This document shows, piece by piece, positions 1-8,755 of a DNA stretch of 64,000 bases. Under the pieces are notes generated by a model. That model was not told where the DNA came from. It saw nothing but the letters and a program-made list of their open reading frames with translations, and made no database searches. A program made the position numbers and the translations under genes. Origin of the DNA: Streptomyces lacrimifluminis (lineage in GTDB: Bacteria; Actinomycetota; Actinomycetes; Streptomycetales; Streptomycetaceae); assembly GCF_014646095.1 (NCBI RefSeq), contig NZ_BMMU01000002.1, positions 186,001 through 250,000 on the forward strand, given 5' to 3'. Position 1 is the stretch's first letter; every line of letters starts with the position of its first letter.

Positions 1-228
1 GAGGAACTGGGTGATGCCCTCGGCGGCGGCGAAGCGGACCGCCCGACGCATGAAAGCGCGGTTCGCCTGCATGATCTTCGGAAGTCCCGGCATGAACTCC
101 ATGGCCCTGCGGGCCGCTTCCCGGTCGACCTCGAAGTTGTGCGAACCGCCCAGGTAGAAGTCGTAGATCCGGGAAACGCTCGGCACCGAGATGTCGATGC
201 CCCGGGGGGCCCAGGCAGGACGCTCCAT
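1..228 (-). CDS. SAM-dependent methyltransferase, DUF574 family (N-terminal part, gene runs off the left edge)
   Basis: Only the first 76 codons are present; the rest lies left of the window. The protein begins MERPAWAPRGIDISVPSVSR and continues with IYDFYLGGSHNFEVDREAA, the opening of the actinobacterial S-adenosylmethionine methyltransferase family DUF574 (Methyltransf_19). Members of this family are numerous in Streptomyces and their substrates are mostly unknown. The ATG at 228 follows a GGGAGAG ribosome site. Family assignment is firm from the N-terminal signature; a specific role cannot be given. Confidence 0.85.
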   Translation of the reverse strand, partial: MERPAWAPRGIDISVPSVSRIYDFYLGGSHNFEVDREAARRAMEFMPGLPKIMQANRAFMRRAVRFAAAEGITQFL

Positions 229-638
229 CTATCTCTCTCCCAGGAGTTGGCAGGCGTTGGCGCTCCAGTGTTCGAGCTGAGGTTACTGATCGCCTGCCAA
301 AGGGGCGAGCCTAAACGGAAATTGACCATCCGTTCCCGGTCACTGCCAGCGGCACGTGCCGAATTGGCGCCCGGTGAACTTCCTACGAAACGTATCCGGA
401 GCATTCCAAAGAGTTCTCAAGGGCTCTGAACGGCTATGAAGGGGGTTACCCGGAGTCGCGTGGGAATCGCGGTGAAATCCGGCGAGTCATGGACGATTCC
501 CCGGCAAGTTGCCCGGCCTCGCGGGGTTTTGAGAGAACGCCGAAGGGCCCGCTCCCCCCCCGTGCGGTACGGAGGGAGGGAGCGGGCCGTCGGTCCGACT
601 GGGCGAGCGAGCTGATCGACCTTGGAGAGGGTGATCCT
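229..638. other. Intergenic region upstream of the methyltransferase and downstream of the lipoprotein
   Basis: About 410 bases without a convincing gene. The open frames here lack ribosome sites and good codon bias. It should hold the leftward promoter of the methyltransferase. The part nearest the lipoprotein carries the hairpin listed separately. Confidence 0.5.
546..588 (-). terminator. Hairpin terminator of the lipoprotein gene
   Basis: GGCCCGCTCCC at 546-556 is an exact inverted repeat of GGGAGCGGGCC at 578-588. The hairpin sits about 50 bases past the stop of the leftward lipoprotein gene. No U tract follows, as is common in Streptomyces. Confidence 0.7.
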
Positions 639-1643
639 CTACTTGCTCGGCTTGCCGACCGCCTTTCCGTCGGGGGCGATGGCGTACCAAGTGCCGCCGA
701 CGCCCTGACCGTTGGTGTCGCCAGGAGCCTTGTCACCGGCAAAGGTGTAGATCGGCCAGCAGTCGATGCTCTGCTGCTTGAGCCCGTCCGGACGGTTCAG
801 GACGACATAGCCCCTGCGGCCGTCGTTCGTGTTGGCGATGCCCTTGGTGTCGGCGGCGTCGACCGGGGGGACGACGGGCCACTTGTCGAGGCACGCTCCG
901 ACACAGGCCGACTTCATCGGCCACGGGGTGTCCTTCTCGAAGCGGTAGACCGTCATGCCGTTCTTGTCGACGACGATCTCACCGAGTTTGGGGTCGTTGC
1001 GGGTGGACAGGCCGAGCTGCCCCGCGGAGGACGCGGCGAGTGTCGCCTTCTTGCCGTCGGGCGCGAGGCCGTACCACTTGCCGCCCACACCCTGGCCCTT
1101 GATGTCGCCGGGGGCGGTGTCCTTGGCGTAGTAGTAGGCGGCCCAGCCACCCACGGTGAGCTGCTTGGTGCCGTCGGAACGGGTCACCTCACCGAGCAGC
1201 GCGGCATCGATACCGGCACCGGCCGTGACATCGCCCGCCGGAACCGGCGGCCAGGCCTCGGCGCAGTCGCCGTCGCAGTTGGACTTCGGCGGTTCGGCCG
1301 TGTCCTGGTCGAACCGGTACAGCGTACGGCCGCTGTTGCTGGCCAGCACCTTGCCGACCTTCGCGTTCGTGACCACGTTCAACTGGCCCGCAGCGGCCGA
1401 GTCACCGGCGGCGGCCTGCTCTCCGTTGGCCTGCGTACCGGTGTCGGTGCCCGTGTCCGTACCGGTGCCCGCGCCTGCCGTGCCCGCGCCGGCCACGGAG
1501 CCGTATCCACCGGCGGCCGGTGCCGCCGCGCCGACGTTCTGGCTGCTCGTGTCGGGGGCCTTTTCCTGACCGCACGCCGTCGTCAGCGCCAGCACGGCCG
1601 CAGCTGACGCTACGAGTGAGGCGCTCCGCCAGGAGGTGTTCAT
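639..1643 (-). CDS. Secreted lipoprotein with COG4315-type repeats
   Basis: Predicted lipoprotein of 334 residues anchored outside the membrane. The signal peptide ends in LALTTACG, a slightly relaxed lipobox, followed by a Gly/Thr/Ala-rich linker. The mature part has two copies of a repeat pattern: (L/G)xVL or IVVDxxGxTxYRF followed by CxGxCxxxWPPV or CVGACLDKWPVV, and two copies of a block ending GQGVGGxWYxxAPDGK. This is the Lipoprotein_15 (COG4315) pattern; function is unknown, and the paired cysteines suggest a redox or metal role. The ATG at 1643 follows GGGGAG. A longer frame reaches 1697 but has no ribosome site. Confidence 0.85.
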   Translation of the reverse strand: MNTSWRSASLVASAAAVLALTTACGQEKAPDTSSQNVGAAAPAAGGYGSVAGAGTAGAGTGTDTGTDTGTQANGEQAAAGDSAAAGQLNVVTNAKVGKVLASNSGRTLYRFDQDTAEPPKSNCDGDCAEAWPPVPAGDVTAGAGIDAALLGEVTRSDGTKQLTVGGWAAYYYAKDTAPGDIKGQGVGGKWYGLAPDGKKATLAASSAGQLGLSTRNDPKLGEIVVDKNGMTVYRFEKDTPWPMKSACVGACLDKWPVVPPVDAADTKGIANTNDGRRGYVVLNRPDGLKQQSIDCWPIYTFAGDKAPGDTNGQGVGGTWYAIAPDGKAVGKPSK

Positions 1644-1922
1644 TACGTACTCCCCGTAATCATTAGGGTGTTGCGACGCCCTGTTGGGCCGCCGCACGGT
1701 CCTGAATACGGGCGGGCATGGTCACTGCGTTCAACCACCGCGCAAAATTCTTTCCGAACCCTGTGACCACACCCGTCGCATGCGGCACACCCGCCACACC
1801 TCGCACACGAGGCCGACGACCGGCCGAACCTAGAACGTGTGATCCAAACCGCTGCACGACATATGTCACTCGTTCGGGGCAATCTGCTCGCGCTCCCGCG
1901 CGCGCGGGAGCGCCCAACCCAC

Positions 1923-2678
1923 ATGATCTTCGTCGTGCATGGACCCACACGGACCCGATTCGCCCTCGCCATACGGTTATTGGCGCTACTGGCCCTGACC
2001 TGGCTGCTCGTCGGCGTGCCGGCCGGCACGGCCGGGGCGACGACCTGCGTCTTCGTCTCCACCGGCTCGGGCAGCGGCACCTCGGTGTCGGTCACCGGGC
2101 ACGGCGCCACGGTCACGGTCGGCACCGGTGTCCCGGTCGCCTCCGGAGACGGCTGGTCGGTCAGAGCGGGCAACGGTGGAGCGGCCGTCACCGGAAACGG
2201 CACGGCGGTCGTCGTCGCCACCGACCCCTGGTGCCCGAGCCCGACACCACCCCCGCCCTGCCCCACGCCCACGCCCACGCCCACGCCCACGCCCACGCCG
2301 ACACCTACTCCCACACCGGAACCACCGCCACCACCGAAACCGAGGCCCACTCCGACCCCGACCCCGAAGCCCACTCCCCCGCAGAAGCCGACGCCGGCAC
2401 CGCAGCCGAAGCCACCGGCCGCCCCGCCCGCACCGGCCCCGCGGCCGACCCCGAGTCCGCCGCCGCCCCCCGCTCCCGCGCCCACCCCCGTGCACACACC
2501 GACGCGTACCGCGAAGCCGAGCCCGAGCCCGACCGCGTCACCGACCCCGGTGACCTATCCGCCGTACCACGTGTCCGCCCGCAAAGGGGCCGTCCGCAGT
2601 GGCCCGTCGCTGGTCTCGTTCACCCTGCTCGTGACCTTGCCCGCGGTGATCGCCGTCGCCGCACTGCGTCCCCGCTGA
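1923..2678 (+). CDS. Proline-rich secreted protein with C-terminal membrane segment
   Basis: Secreted or membrane-anchored protein of unknown function, 251 residues. An N-terminal hydrophobic signal (about residues 13-40) is followed by a small Gly/Ser/Thr/Val-rich segment. Then comes a long Pro-Thr and Pro-Lys stalk encoded partly by six CCCACG hexamers. It ends with one hydrophobic helix ([18 protein letters not shown]). The layout suggests a wall-spanning protein held in the membrane. The ATG at 1923 lies 12 bases after GGGAG; a GTG five codons later is possible. It is 18 bases upstream of the DUF4239 gene, so the two are probably co-transcribed. Confidence 0.75.
   Translation: MIFVVHGPTRTRFALAIRLLALLALTWLLVGVPAGTAGATTCVFVSTGSGSGTSVSVTGHGATVTVGTGVPVASGDGWSVRAGNGGAAVTGNGTAVVVATDPWCPSPTPPPPCPTPTPTPTPTPTPTPTPTPEPPPPPKPRPTPTPTPKPTPPQKPTPAPQPKPPAAPPAPAPRPTPSPPPPPAPAPTPVHTPTRTAKPSPSPTASPTPVTYPPYHVSARKGAVRSGPSLVSFTLLVTLPAVIAVAALRPR
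2262..2297 (+). repeat. Six tandem CCCACG hexamers coding for Pro-Thr
   Basis: Perfect hexanucleotide array inside the proline-rich stalk of the gene at 1923-2678. It is in frame, so length changes of whole units would alter only stalk length. Confidence 0.9.
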
Positions 2679-2696
2679 CCCCTAGGAGACATCCCC

Positions 2697-3461
2697 TTGT
2701 CGGAATGGCTTGTTCTCGCCGTCGCGATCGCGGCCGCGTGCGCGGTCGTCATCCTCATCACCTTCGTACGGGACCGCAGGGCCCCGGAGGACGAGGACCC
2801 GTCCGACACCCCGGACGTGATCGAGTACATGACGATGTGGATCGGTGTGGTGTACGCCATCGTGCTGGGTCTGGCCATCGCCGGCGTCTGGGAGGCGCGC
2901 GGCGTCGCCCAGGACCACGTCTCGACCGAGGCCCACGCACTGCACGAGATCTCGGAGCGGGTCCGGGTCTATCCGCCGGACGTCCGTGACCGTATTCGGG
3001 ACGACGTCAACGCCTATGTCGGACACGTCGTCAAAACCGAGTGGAAGGAGATGGCCGACAACGGCAAGGTCACCGAGCGAGGCGACCAGTTGCTGCGGCG
3101 CGTCCGCGTCGGCATCACCGACTACGAGCCGACGACGAACTTCCAGGCGCAGGCCTACCTGCCGCTCCTCGACCAGGTGACCGTGGCGGACCAGGCACGC
3201 ACGGCCCGCGCCGACTCGACCGGGCCGACCATGCCCGGCGTCGTCTGGTTCGGCCTGATCGCGGGTGGCATGATCACGGTCGGCATGATCTTCGCCCTCC
3301 AGATCCGCCGCACACCCCGCGAACTGATCCTCGCCGGGCTCTTCTCGACCCTGATCGCCTTCCTGCTCTTCCTGATCTGGGACTTCGACGCGCCCTACAG
3401 CCGTGGCATCACGGCCACGGCGGATCCGTTCCTGACGCTCTTTCCTGGCGCGGGCCGCTGA
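2697..3461 (+). CDS. DUF4239 family integral membrane protein
   Basis: Membrane protein of 254 residues. It has one N-terminal helix, a second near residues 45-65 (TMWIGVVYAIVLGLAIAGVW), a soluble central part, and two helices near the C terminus (residues 180-235). This is the organisation of the DUF4239 (bestrophin-like) family; function is not established. The TTG start at 2697 is chosen because AGGAG lies 8 bases upstream and the N-terminal helix begins directly after it. It lies just behind the proline-rich secreted protein, which suggests an envelope role. Confidence 0.8.
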   Translation: MSEWLVLAVAIAAACAVVILITFVRDRRAPEDEDPSDTPDVIEYMTMWIGVVYAIVLGLAIAGVWEARGVAQDHVSTEAHALHEISERVRVYPPDVRDRIRDDVNAYVGHVVKTEWKEMADNGKVTERGDQLLRRVRVGITDYEPTTNFQAQAYLPLLDQVTVADQARTARADSTGPTMPGVVWFGLIAGGMITVGMIFALQIRRTPRELILAGLFSTLIAFLLFLIWDFDAPYSRGITATADPFLTLFPGAGR

Positions 3462-3515
3462 CCGCCTGCGGACCGGTGGGGACCGGCTGACGGTTCCTCA
3501 CCGGACGCGTCCACG

Positions 3516-3551
3516 GGGGGACACCCGCCACGCGCGTGGCGGGTGTCCCCC
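3516..3551 (+). terminator. Long-stem terminator after the DUF4239 gene
   Basis: GGGGGACACCCGCCACG at 3516-3532 pairs perfectly with CGTGGCGGGTGTCCCCC at 3535-3551. It lies 54 bases after the DUF4239 stop, with nothing but the promoter region of the next gene beyond. Confidence 0.85.
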
Positions 3552-3729
3552 GGTTTGCTCAGCGAGATCCCCTGAGCGGCCCACATCCATGCCCCATTCG
3601 CACGACACCGATCGCGCGTGCGCACACATGTTCCTAGCGTTTCGGTCATCGAGGTGCATTTCTGGCGCGAGCGGTACGGCGCGAGCGGAAAAGGTCCGCG
3701 GCTGCTCCTCGGGGACCCGGAGGACTCAT

Positions 3730-4254
3730 ATGCACGCGATACGCGTCGCCTCGGCCGCACTGCTGGGCGTCACCGCCCTCACCTTCACCGCACCCGCCGC
3801 CCGAGCCGTCGTCATGGACAACGACGTCACGTCGTTCGGGTTCAGCGTCGTGCCCTCGACCATCGCGGCGGGCGGACAGGTCACCCTGCGCGTGGACGGC
3901 TGCAACGACGACACCCGGGTGTCCTCCGGCGTCTTCGATCCGGTCACCGTTCCCAAGGGGCACTCGTCGGCGACGGCGAAGGTCGACTGGGACGCCAAGC
4001 CGGGAGCCGCGTACCGGGTGACGTTCACGTGCGGCGGTGAGAGCGGCCACACCGACCTCACCATCGCCGTCGGGCGCCCCAGCGACCCCACGCACTACCC
4101 CCTGCCCGTCCAGCGCGGTGTGCACGCGGGCGAGGGCGGCAGTGTCGCAGGCTTCGACCTCAAGGAGATCGGCCTCGGAGCCGCGCTCACCGCGGGGTCA
4201 CTGGCGGTGGCGTACCGCTTCTCGCGCCGTCGCCCGAGCGACGACAACGCCTGA
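3730..4254 (+). CDS. Secreted protein with C-terminal membrane anchor, paralog A of a sortase-linked pair
   Basis: 174 residues. A signal peptide (about 1-25, ending ARA) is followed by one small domain with FSVVPSTIAAGGQVTLRVDGC. A GVHAGEGGS block, one hydrophobic helix (GLGAALTAGSLAVAYRF) and a basic SRRR tail complete it. The domain matches the protein encoded convergently at 4350-4838 (APSVIAPGGQLVLTANGSAC), and both carry the GVxxGxGGS block before the helix. The ATG at 3730 follows CGGAGG. The C-terminal helix plus basic tail resembles a sorting signal but lacks LPxTG or LAxTG. Function is unknown; the nearby sortase suggests surface display. Confidence 0.8.
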   Translation: MHAIRVASAALLGVTALTFTAPAARAVVMDNDVTSFGFSVVPSTIAAGGQVTLRVDGCNDDTRVSSGVFDPVTVPKGHSSATAKVDWDAKPGAAYRVTFTCGGESGHTDLTIAVGRPSDPTHYPLPVQRGVHAGEGGSVAGFDLKEIGLGAALTAGSLAVAYRFSRRRPSDDNA

Positions 4255-4270
4255 CCCGGCAGCACCCGCA

Positions 4271-4315
4271 CAGCCCTTCGCCCCGGACCCTGACGGGTTC
4301 CGGGGCGAAGGGCTG
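4271..4315. terminator. Bidirectional terminator between convergent paralogs
   Basis: AGCCCTTCGCCCCGGA at 4272-4287 is an exact inverted repeat of TCCGGGGCGAAGGGCT at 4299-4314, placed between two convergent genes. Confidence 0.85.
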
Positions 4316-4349
4316 TTGACGTGCGGTCCGCGCTCCGAAGGGGCGAGCG

Positions 4350-4838
4350 TCAGATCCGGCTCTCGGACCGGCGGCGCATCCAGAACACACCACCGCCGAC
4401 GAGCGCGGCGGCCACCAGCCCGCCCCCGATCGCCATATCGGTCGGGGTGGCCCCGATGGAGCTGCTGCCACCGAGACCGCCTCGGACACCGCCGATGACC
4501 GTGAAGACCCCGGAGAACGTCTGGGGCCTGCCCTCACAGCGGGTGGTGACGCTGTACGAACCCGCGGTGGCGTTCGAGTTGACGGTCACCGTCGCCGTTG
4601 CCGTGCTGCCGCCCATGGACTTGAACTTGGTCGTCGGGAAGGCGTTGGAGCTGATGGTGCTGCCGTTCACGGTGCAGGCCGAGCCGTTGGCCGTCAGCAC
4701 CAGCTGGCCGCCCGGCGCGATGACGCTGGGGGCGGCGGTGACGCTGGAAGGCTGGTCCCAGGCCGAGGCCGCCGGGGCGGCGAGCCCCACCGCGGCAGCC
4801 GTGGCGGCAGAAACCACCAGGGCACGAGTAGTACGCAT
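4350..4838 (-). CDS. Secreted protein with C-terminal membrane anchor, paralog B of a sortase-linked pair
   Basis: 162 residues with a clear signal peptide (residues 1-26, ASA-W cleavage). The single domain contains VTAAPSVIAPGGQLVL and two cysteines. The tail is GVRGGLGGS, then a hydrophobic stretch (MAIGGGLVAAALVGGGVFW) and RRRSESRI. Domain and tail match the convergent gene at 3730-4254, so the two are paralogs. The ATG at 4838 was chosen over the upstream in-frame ATG because the signal peptide starts there and GGAGGTT lies 5 bases upstream. Role unknown, probably a surface protein. Confidence 0.8.
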   Translation of the reverse strand: MRTTRALVVSAATAAAVGLAAPAASAWDQPSSVTAAPSVIAPGGQLVLTANGSACTVNGSTISSNAFPTTKFKSMGGSTATATVTVNSNATAGSYSVTTRCEGRPQTFSGVFTVIGGVRGGLGGSSSIGATPTDMAIGGGLVAAALVGGGVFWMRRRSESRI

Positions 4839-5169
4839 GTGAACCTCCGCGGAAGGCGCCCCGGGACCCGTCCCCGGTCGATCGGCGAGAAAACGCCTCC
4901 CAGACGAACCCTCAGATGCCGTGCGCGCAGCCGCATTTCGGGAATGGTCCGTCCTGGTGAGGGGACACGCCGACGGATGACCGCACAATCAGATATTGCC
5001 GCAGGTCACGGACCGTCAGAAAAATACTTTCGGCGCCGACTCGGATGGCTCACCAACGACATGCCCGCCACCCGTTCGCCGCTGCCCCGTCGCCGGTTTC
5101 CCGCCGGGCACTTAGCGTTCTCGTATGCGCGATTGACACGGCGACGGCCGGGTCGAGAGGGGATGACGA

Positions 5170-5832
5170 ATGTCTGCGTCGGAGCTGGCGGAAGAAGAGG
5201 AGCGGCGGAAGAAGCGCGCTCCATGGGGCGTGATAGCGCTTGTTCTGCTGACCGGCCTCGCTCTCATTCGAAACGGTTCCGGAGAGTTCGACGCGGGTCC
5301 GCCACAGCCCGCGTCGGCGGCGGCAGCGGACAGCCGCCTCCCGGGCGGCACGTTCTCCAGCGCCCCGGCCGCGCTGCCGTACTCCGTGGTCGATCGCGTG
5401 CGGATCCCGGCGATCCAGGTCGACGCGCCGGTACTGCCGGTGGGCCTGGACGCTGCCGGGTGGGTGGACGCCCCGCCGCCGGAGGACCCGAACCTGGCCG
5501 GCTGGTTCACCGGCGCCGTGTCGCCCGGCGAGAAGGGCACCGCGGTGGTCGTCGGACATGTCGACAACAAACAGGGCCCCGCCGTGTTCTACGGACTCGG
5601 CGCCCTCAAGAAGGGACATCGCGTCGAGGTCCAGCGCCAGGACGGAAAGGTCGCCGTTTTCGAGATCTACGGCATCGAGGTCTTCGAGAAGAACAACTTC
5701 CCCGGCGACCGCGTCTACGGCAGCAGAAACACCCCCGAATTGCGGGTCATCACCTGCGGGGGCGGTTTCTCCGAGCAGAACGGCTACAACGGGAACGTGG
5801 TGGTGTTCGCCCGCCTGGTCGAGGTTCGCTGA
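5170..5832 (+). CDS. Class F sortase
   Basis: Membrane-anchored transpeptidase-like enzyme of 220 residues. A cytoplasmic charged N terminus is followed by one helix (residues 18-33), a linker, and the sortase beta-barrel from about residue 73. The catalytic histidine is His130 in GHVDN and the catalytic cysteine is Cys196 in VITCGG. I cannot place the third catalytic residue with certainty: the segment between TCGG and NVVVFARL has no arginine, so Arg215 is the candidate. The ATG at 5170 follows GAGAGGGG. The two tailed secreted proteins directly upstream are natural substrate candidates, although neither carries a classical LPxTG motif. Confidence 0.9.
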   Translation: MSASELAEEEERRKKRAPWGVIALVLLTGLALIRNGSGEFDAGPPQPASAAAADSRLPGGTFSSAPAALPYSVVDRVRIPAIQVDAPVLPVGLDAAGWVDAPPPEDPNLAGWFTGAVSPGEKGTAVVVGHVDNKQGPAVFYGLGALKKGHRVEVQRQDGKVAVFEIYGIEVFEKNNFPGDRVYGSRNTPELRVITCGGGFSEQNGYNGNVVVFARLVEVR

Positions 5833-5839
5833 GCGTTCC

Positions 5840-5869
5840 CCGGCCGGGCGGGCGAAAGCCCGTGGCCGG
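5840..5869. terminator. Hairpin between convergent sortase and deacetylase genes
   Basis: CCGGCC at 5840-5845 pairs with GGCCGG at 5864-5869, with an inner GGGC-GAAA-GCCC stem. The hairpin lies between the two stop codons and could serve both genes. Confidence 0.6.
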
Positions 5870-5877
5870 CAATTCGG

Positions 5878-6723
5878 TTACGTGTAATGCCGGGTCGGTA
5901 CGGTGATGTCGTATCCCGAGTCCAGCAGTTCCGGCAGATAGTCGCGCAGCGCACGGACGCTCTGCGAGCGGTCGCCGCCCGCGTCGTGGGAGAGCACCAC
6001 GACACCCGGGGCGGCACCGCGCTCGACCCGGTCGGCGATGGTGCGGACGCCGGGCGTCATCCAGTCGAGGGTGTCGACGGTCCAGCCGAGCGGCTCCATG
6101 CCGAGGTCTGCGCCGAGTTGGAAGGCGGCCCGGTTCCAGGCGCCGTAGGGGGCACGGAACCAGACGGGCGGCTCACCGCAGGCGTCCTCGACGACCTCGC
6201 TGGTGCGCTCCATCTGGGAGCGGATCTCGGAGCGCGTGAGGCGGGTGAGCAGCGGGTGGGACCAGGTGTGGTTGCCGACGACGTGCCCGTCCTCGGTCAT
6301 CTCGGCGAGCAGGTCCGTGTTGTCGACCGCCATCTCCCCGCACACGAAGAACATCGCGCGTACGTCGTGCTCGCGCAGGGTCCGAAGGATGTCCGGGGTG
6401 TATCGGGGGTCCGGGCCGTCGTCGAAGGTCAGCACCATGGTGCGGCCCCGTCCGGACACGCGCAGCAGCGGCTCGTGGCGGACCAGGGTGCGCCCGTGGG
6501 CTGCGGCGCGCGGCGGGCCGTATCCGGTGAGGGGTTCGAGGCGGTACGCGGAGGGCTTGAGCGCGCGGTGCGCCGGGGGACCCGCGGCGGGGGCGGCGGG
6601 CCGGGCGGCCGGGGGCGTGTCCTGGCCGCCGGTGAGCAGCGCGGCCGTACCGGCCGCTCCCACGGCGGCGGCCCCGCCGATCGTCAACGCCCGGCGCCGT
6701 GTGAGCAACTGATCCTTCGTCAT
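5878..6723 (-). CDS. Polysaccharide deacetylase (NodB homology domain, CE4), exported
   Basis: 281 residues. An N-terminal signal with TRRRALTIGG resembles a twin-arginine signal, followed by an Ala/Pro-rich linker. The CE4 domain spans about residues 90-281, with the metal-binding motif TFDDGPD, the two-histidine motif NHTWSHP and RAPYGAWN. Such enzymes remove acetyl groups from chitin, peptidoglycan or other glycans outside the cell. The ATG at 6723 lacks a strong ribosome site, but it gives the complete signal sequence. Convergent with the sortase gene, with 45 bases between. Confidence 0.9.
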   Translation of the reverse strand: MTKDQLLTRRRALTIGGAAAVGAAGTAALLTGGQDTPPAARPAAPAAGPPAHRALKPSAYRLEPLTGYGPPRAAAHGRTLVRHEPLLRVSGRGRTMVLTFDDGPDPRYTPDILRTLREHDVRAMFFVCGEMAVDNTDLLAEMTEDGHVVGNHTWSHPLLTRLTRSEIRSQMERTSEVVEDACGEPPVWFRAPYGAWNRAAFQLGADLGMEPLGWTVDTLDWMTPGVRTIADRVERGAAPGVVVLSHDAGGDRSQSVRALRDYLPELLDSGYDITVPTRHYT

Positions 6724-6915
6724 GACTCATCAGTCGCCCCGTCCGGTCCTGACGCCCCGCATCGACACCGGTGCGGCGGCAGGAAAACACCCGTTGGGCC
6801 CAGTACGCGCCCGCGCCTCCCGGATGGCGGCGACGGCCGGTTTCCCGGCGCCCGGCTGCCGATCATGCCCGCCCCGCGTGCCCGCCGGCGCCCTTGCTCC
6901 CGTTAGCCTCGCAGG

Positions 6916-7392
6916 GTGACGGAACACCAGCACTCAGCGCGGGACGGGCATCGGTTCGAGCGGGGCACGGACGGTCCGAAGGTCATCGTGGTCGGCGTCG
7001 ACGGCTCCGACTCCTCACTCCGTGCCGCCGCCTACGCCGCGGGGCTGGCCCGGCGCCAGCACGCGCTGCTCGCCCTGGTGTACGTACAGCCGGTGATGAC
7101 GGCGGGCGCCGCGTTCGGGGCGCCCGTGGCGGAGACGACGGACAGCATCGCGGAGGATCTCATCGCGCAGATCCGGGAGTCGACCGAGCAGGTCAAGGGG
7201 ATATTCGATGTCCGGTGGGAGTTCCACACCCTGCGCGGGGACCCGTACGCGGGCCTGGTGAAGGCCGCCGACGACCTCAAGGCGGACGCGGTGGTCGTCG
7301 GCACGTCCGAGCAGGCGGGCCACCGGATCATCGGTTCGGTCGCGGTCCGGCTGGTGAAGGCGGGCCGCTGGCCGGTCACGGTCGTGCCGTAG
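6916..7392 (+). CDS. Universal stress protein (UspA family)
   Basis: Cytoplasmic single Usp domain, 158 residues. It opens with VIVVGVDGSDSSLRA and ends with VVVGTSEQAGHRIIGS...RWPVTVVP. The nucleotide-binding loop, normally G-2x-G-9x-G-S/T, is only partly kept (GTSEQAGHRIIGS), so ATP binding is uncertain. The GTG at 6916 has only a weak GCAGG upstream, but the reading frame has good codon bias from there. Convergent with the CapA-like gene, with six bases between stops. Role in stress response is inferred from the family. Confidence 0.85.
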   Translation: MTEHQHSARDGHRFERGTDGPKVIVVGVDGSDSSLRAAAYAAGLARRQHALLALVYVQPVMTAGAAFGAPVAETTDSIAEDLIAQIRESTEQVKGIFDVRWEFHTLRGDPYAGLVKAADDLKADAVVVGTSEQAGHRIIGSVAVRLVKAGRWPVTVVP

Positions 7393-7398
7393 CGGCTC

Positions 7399-8550
7399 CT
7401 ACCGGCCCATCGTCAGGCCGTCCTGGCCCGCGCCCCGGCTCAGGACCACATCCCGGATACGGTCGCGCACGGCGCCCACGTCGGCCCCGCGCGCGAGCGC
7501 CTCGTTCAGGTTCACCACCCGGCCCGCGTCCGGGTCGTACTCCTGGGGCAGGAACTCGGCCCGGGTCACCTCCCAGCGGTCGCCCTCGCGGGCCGGCGGG
7601 GCGAAGGTGAAGCGGCCGAGAGTGCCCTGGTTGCCGCGCGGGTCGGACAGTCCCTCGTGGTTGGTCATCGCGCCCGCGATCTGGTCGCCCATGCCGTAGA
7701 TCACCCAGGTTCCGTTGACCTTCTCGTAGGCCTGCGGGACGTGGGCATGGGTGCCGAGGATCAGATCGATGTCGGGACGGCCGCCGTCGGTGCGGGAGGC
7801 GGTGAGCCGGTCGGCCAGGCCCAGTTGGGTCTCGTCGGGCTCGTCCTGCCATTCGGTGCCCCAGTGCAGGGACACGGCCACGACATCGGCGCCGGCCCGG
7901 CGGGCGGCCCGGGCGTCGGCGACGATCCGGTTCTCGTCGATGAGGTCGACGGCCCAGGGCTGCCCGGCGGGGAGCGGGTAGCCGTTGGTGTCATAGGTGT
8001 AGGAGAGGTGGGCCACCTGGGCGGCGCCCGCGCGCAGGAGCGTGACCGCGTCCGCCTCCTCCGCCGTGCGCGCCGTTCCCGCGTGGCGTACGCCGGCTCG
8101 GTCCAGCGCGTCCAGGGTGCGCTGGATGCCGTCGGCCCCGTCGTCCAGGGTGTGGTTGGAGGCGGTGGAGCAGCCGTCGTAGCCCGTGTCCGCGAGGGCC
8201 TGGGCGATCTGGGGCGGGGACTTGAAGGCGGGGTAGCCGCTGTAGTCGCCGTCGGCTCCGTACACGGTCTCCATGTGGCAGAGCGCGAGGTCGGCGCGGG
8301 AGACGACAGGGGTGATTCCGGCCAGCATCGGGCGGAAGTCGTAGCCGGTGCCACCCGCGTCGGCGTTCGCGCGGGCGATGACCGAGTCGTGCGGCAGGAC
8401 GTCACCGGAGGCGACGAGGGTGAAGCCGCGGGCGGGCGGCGGCGCCGCGGGACGTCCGGTCGGTCCGGGTGGCTGTCCGCCCTGGCAGGCGGCGGTGGCC
8501 GCGACGAGAAGGGCCACCGCCAGTCCCCTGGTCGCCGGCAGGCTGCGCAT
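7399..8550 (-). CDS. CapA-family (PGA_cap) lipoprotein, metallophosphoesterase-like
   Basis: Predicted lipoprotein of 383 residues with signal peptide ending ATAACQ. The CapA domain runs from FTLVASGDVLPHD through SNHTLDDG and SLHWGTEW to GTHAHVPQAYE, the metal-binding-type motifs of the family related to the poly-gamma-glutamate capsule protein CapA. The substrate is unknown in Streptomyces. The ATG at 8550 is preferred over the one at 8556 because GTGAGG then lies 8 bases upstream. The region upstream of it contains a TACATATGTA palindrome at 8582-8591 that may be promoter or operator. Confidence 0.85.
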   Translation of the reverse strand: MRSLPATRGLAVALLVAATAACQGGQPPGPTGRPAAPPPARGFTLVASGDVLPHDSVIARANADAGGTGYDFRPMLAGITPVVSRADLALCHMETVYGADGDYSGYPAFKSPPQIAQALADTGYDGCSTASNHTLDDGADGIQRTLDALDRAGVRHAGTARTAEEADAVTLLRAGAAQVAHLSYTYDTNGYPLPAGQPWAVDLIDENRIVADARAARRAGADVVAVSLHWGTEWQDEPDETQLGLADRLTASRTDGGRPDIDLILGTHAHVPQAYEKVNGTWVIYGMGDQIAGAMTNHEGLSDPRGNQGTLGRFTFAPPAREGDRWEVTRAEFLPQEYDPDAGRVVNLNEALARGADVGAVRDRIRDVVLSRGAGQDGLTMGR

Positions 8551-8658
8551 GATCATCGCCTCACCCCGTTGCGGTCGTATGTACATATGTATCTGTACGA
8601 ATCCGTATACGGCCTCAAACGGGGAAGCGGCCGTTCAGATGAGGAACCCGCCGTTCAG

Positions 8659-8682
8659 ACCGTTCGTCGCACCGTTCGTCGA
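8659..8682. repeat. Tandem 12-base repeat between CapA-like and sigma factor genes
   Basis: ACCGTTCGTCGC is followed directly by ACCGTTCGTCGA, about 75 bases upstream of the sigma factor start. It could be a regulator site; nothing in the sequence proves this. Confidence 0.7.
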
Positions 8683-8755
8683 CGGGTCCGACCGTCCGCC
8701 GCACACTCCGGTCCACGGTCTGTCCCGAATCGGGACCCTGCGATGCCATACGGCC

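Noticed and set aside
1643..2497. Gly-Val repeat-rich minus-strand frame opposite the proline-rich protein
   Set aside because: The repeats come from the complement of the Pro-Thr hexamers; there is no signal or start context.
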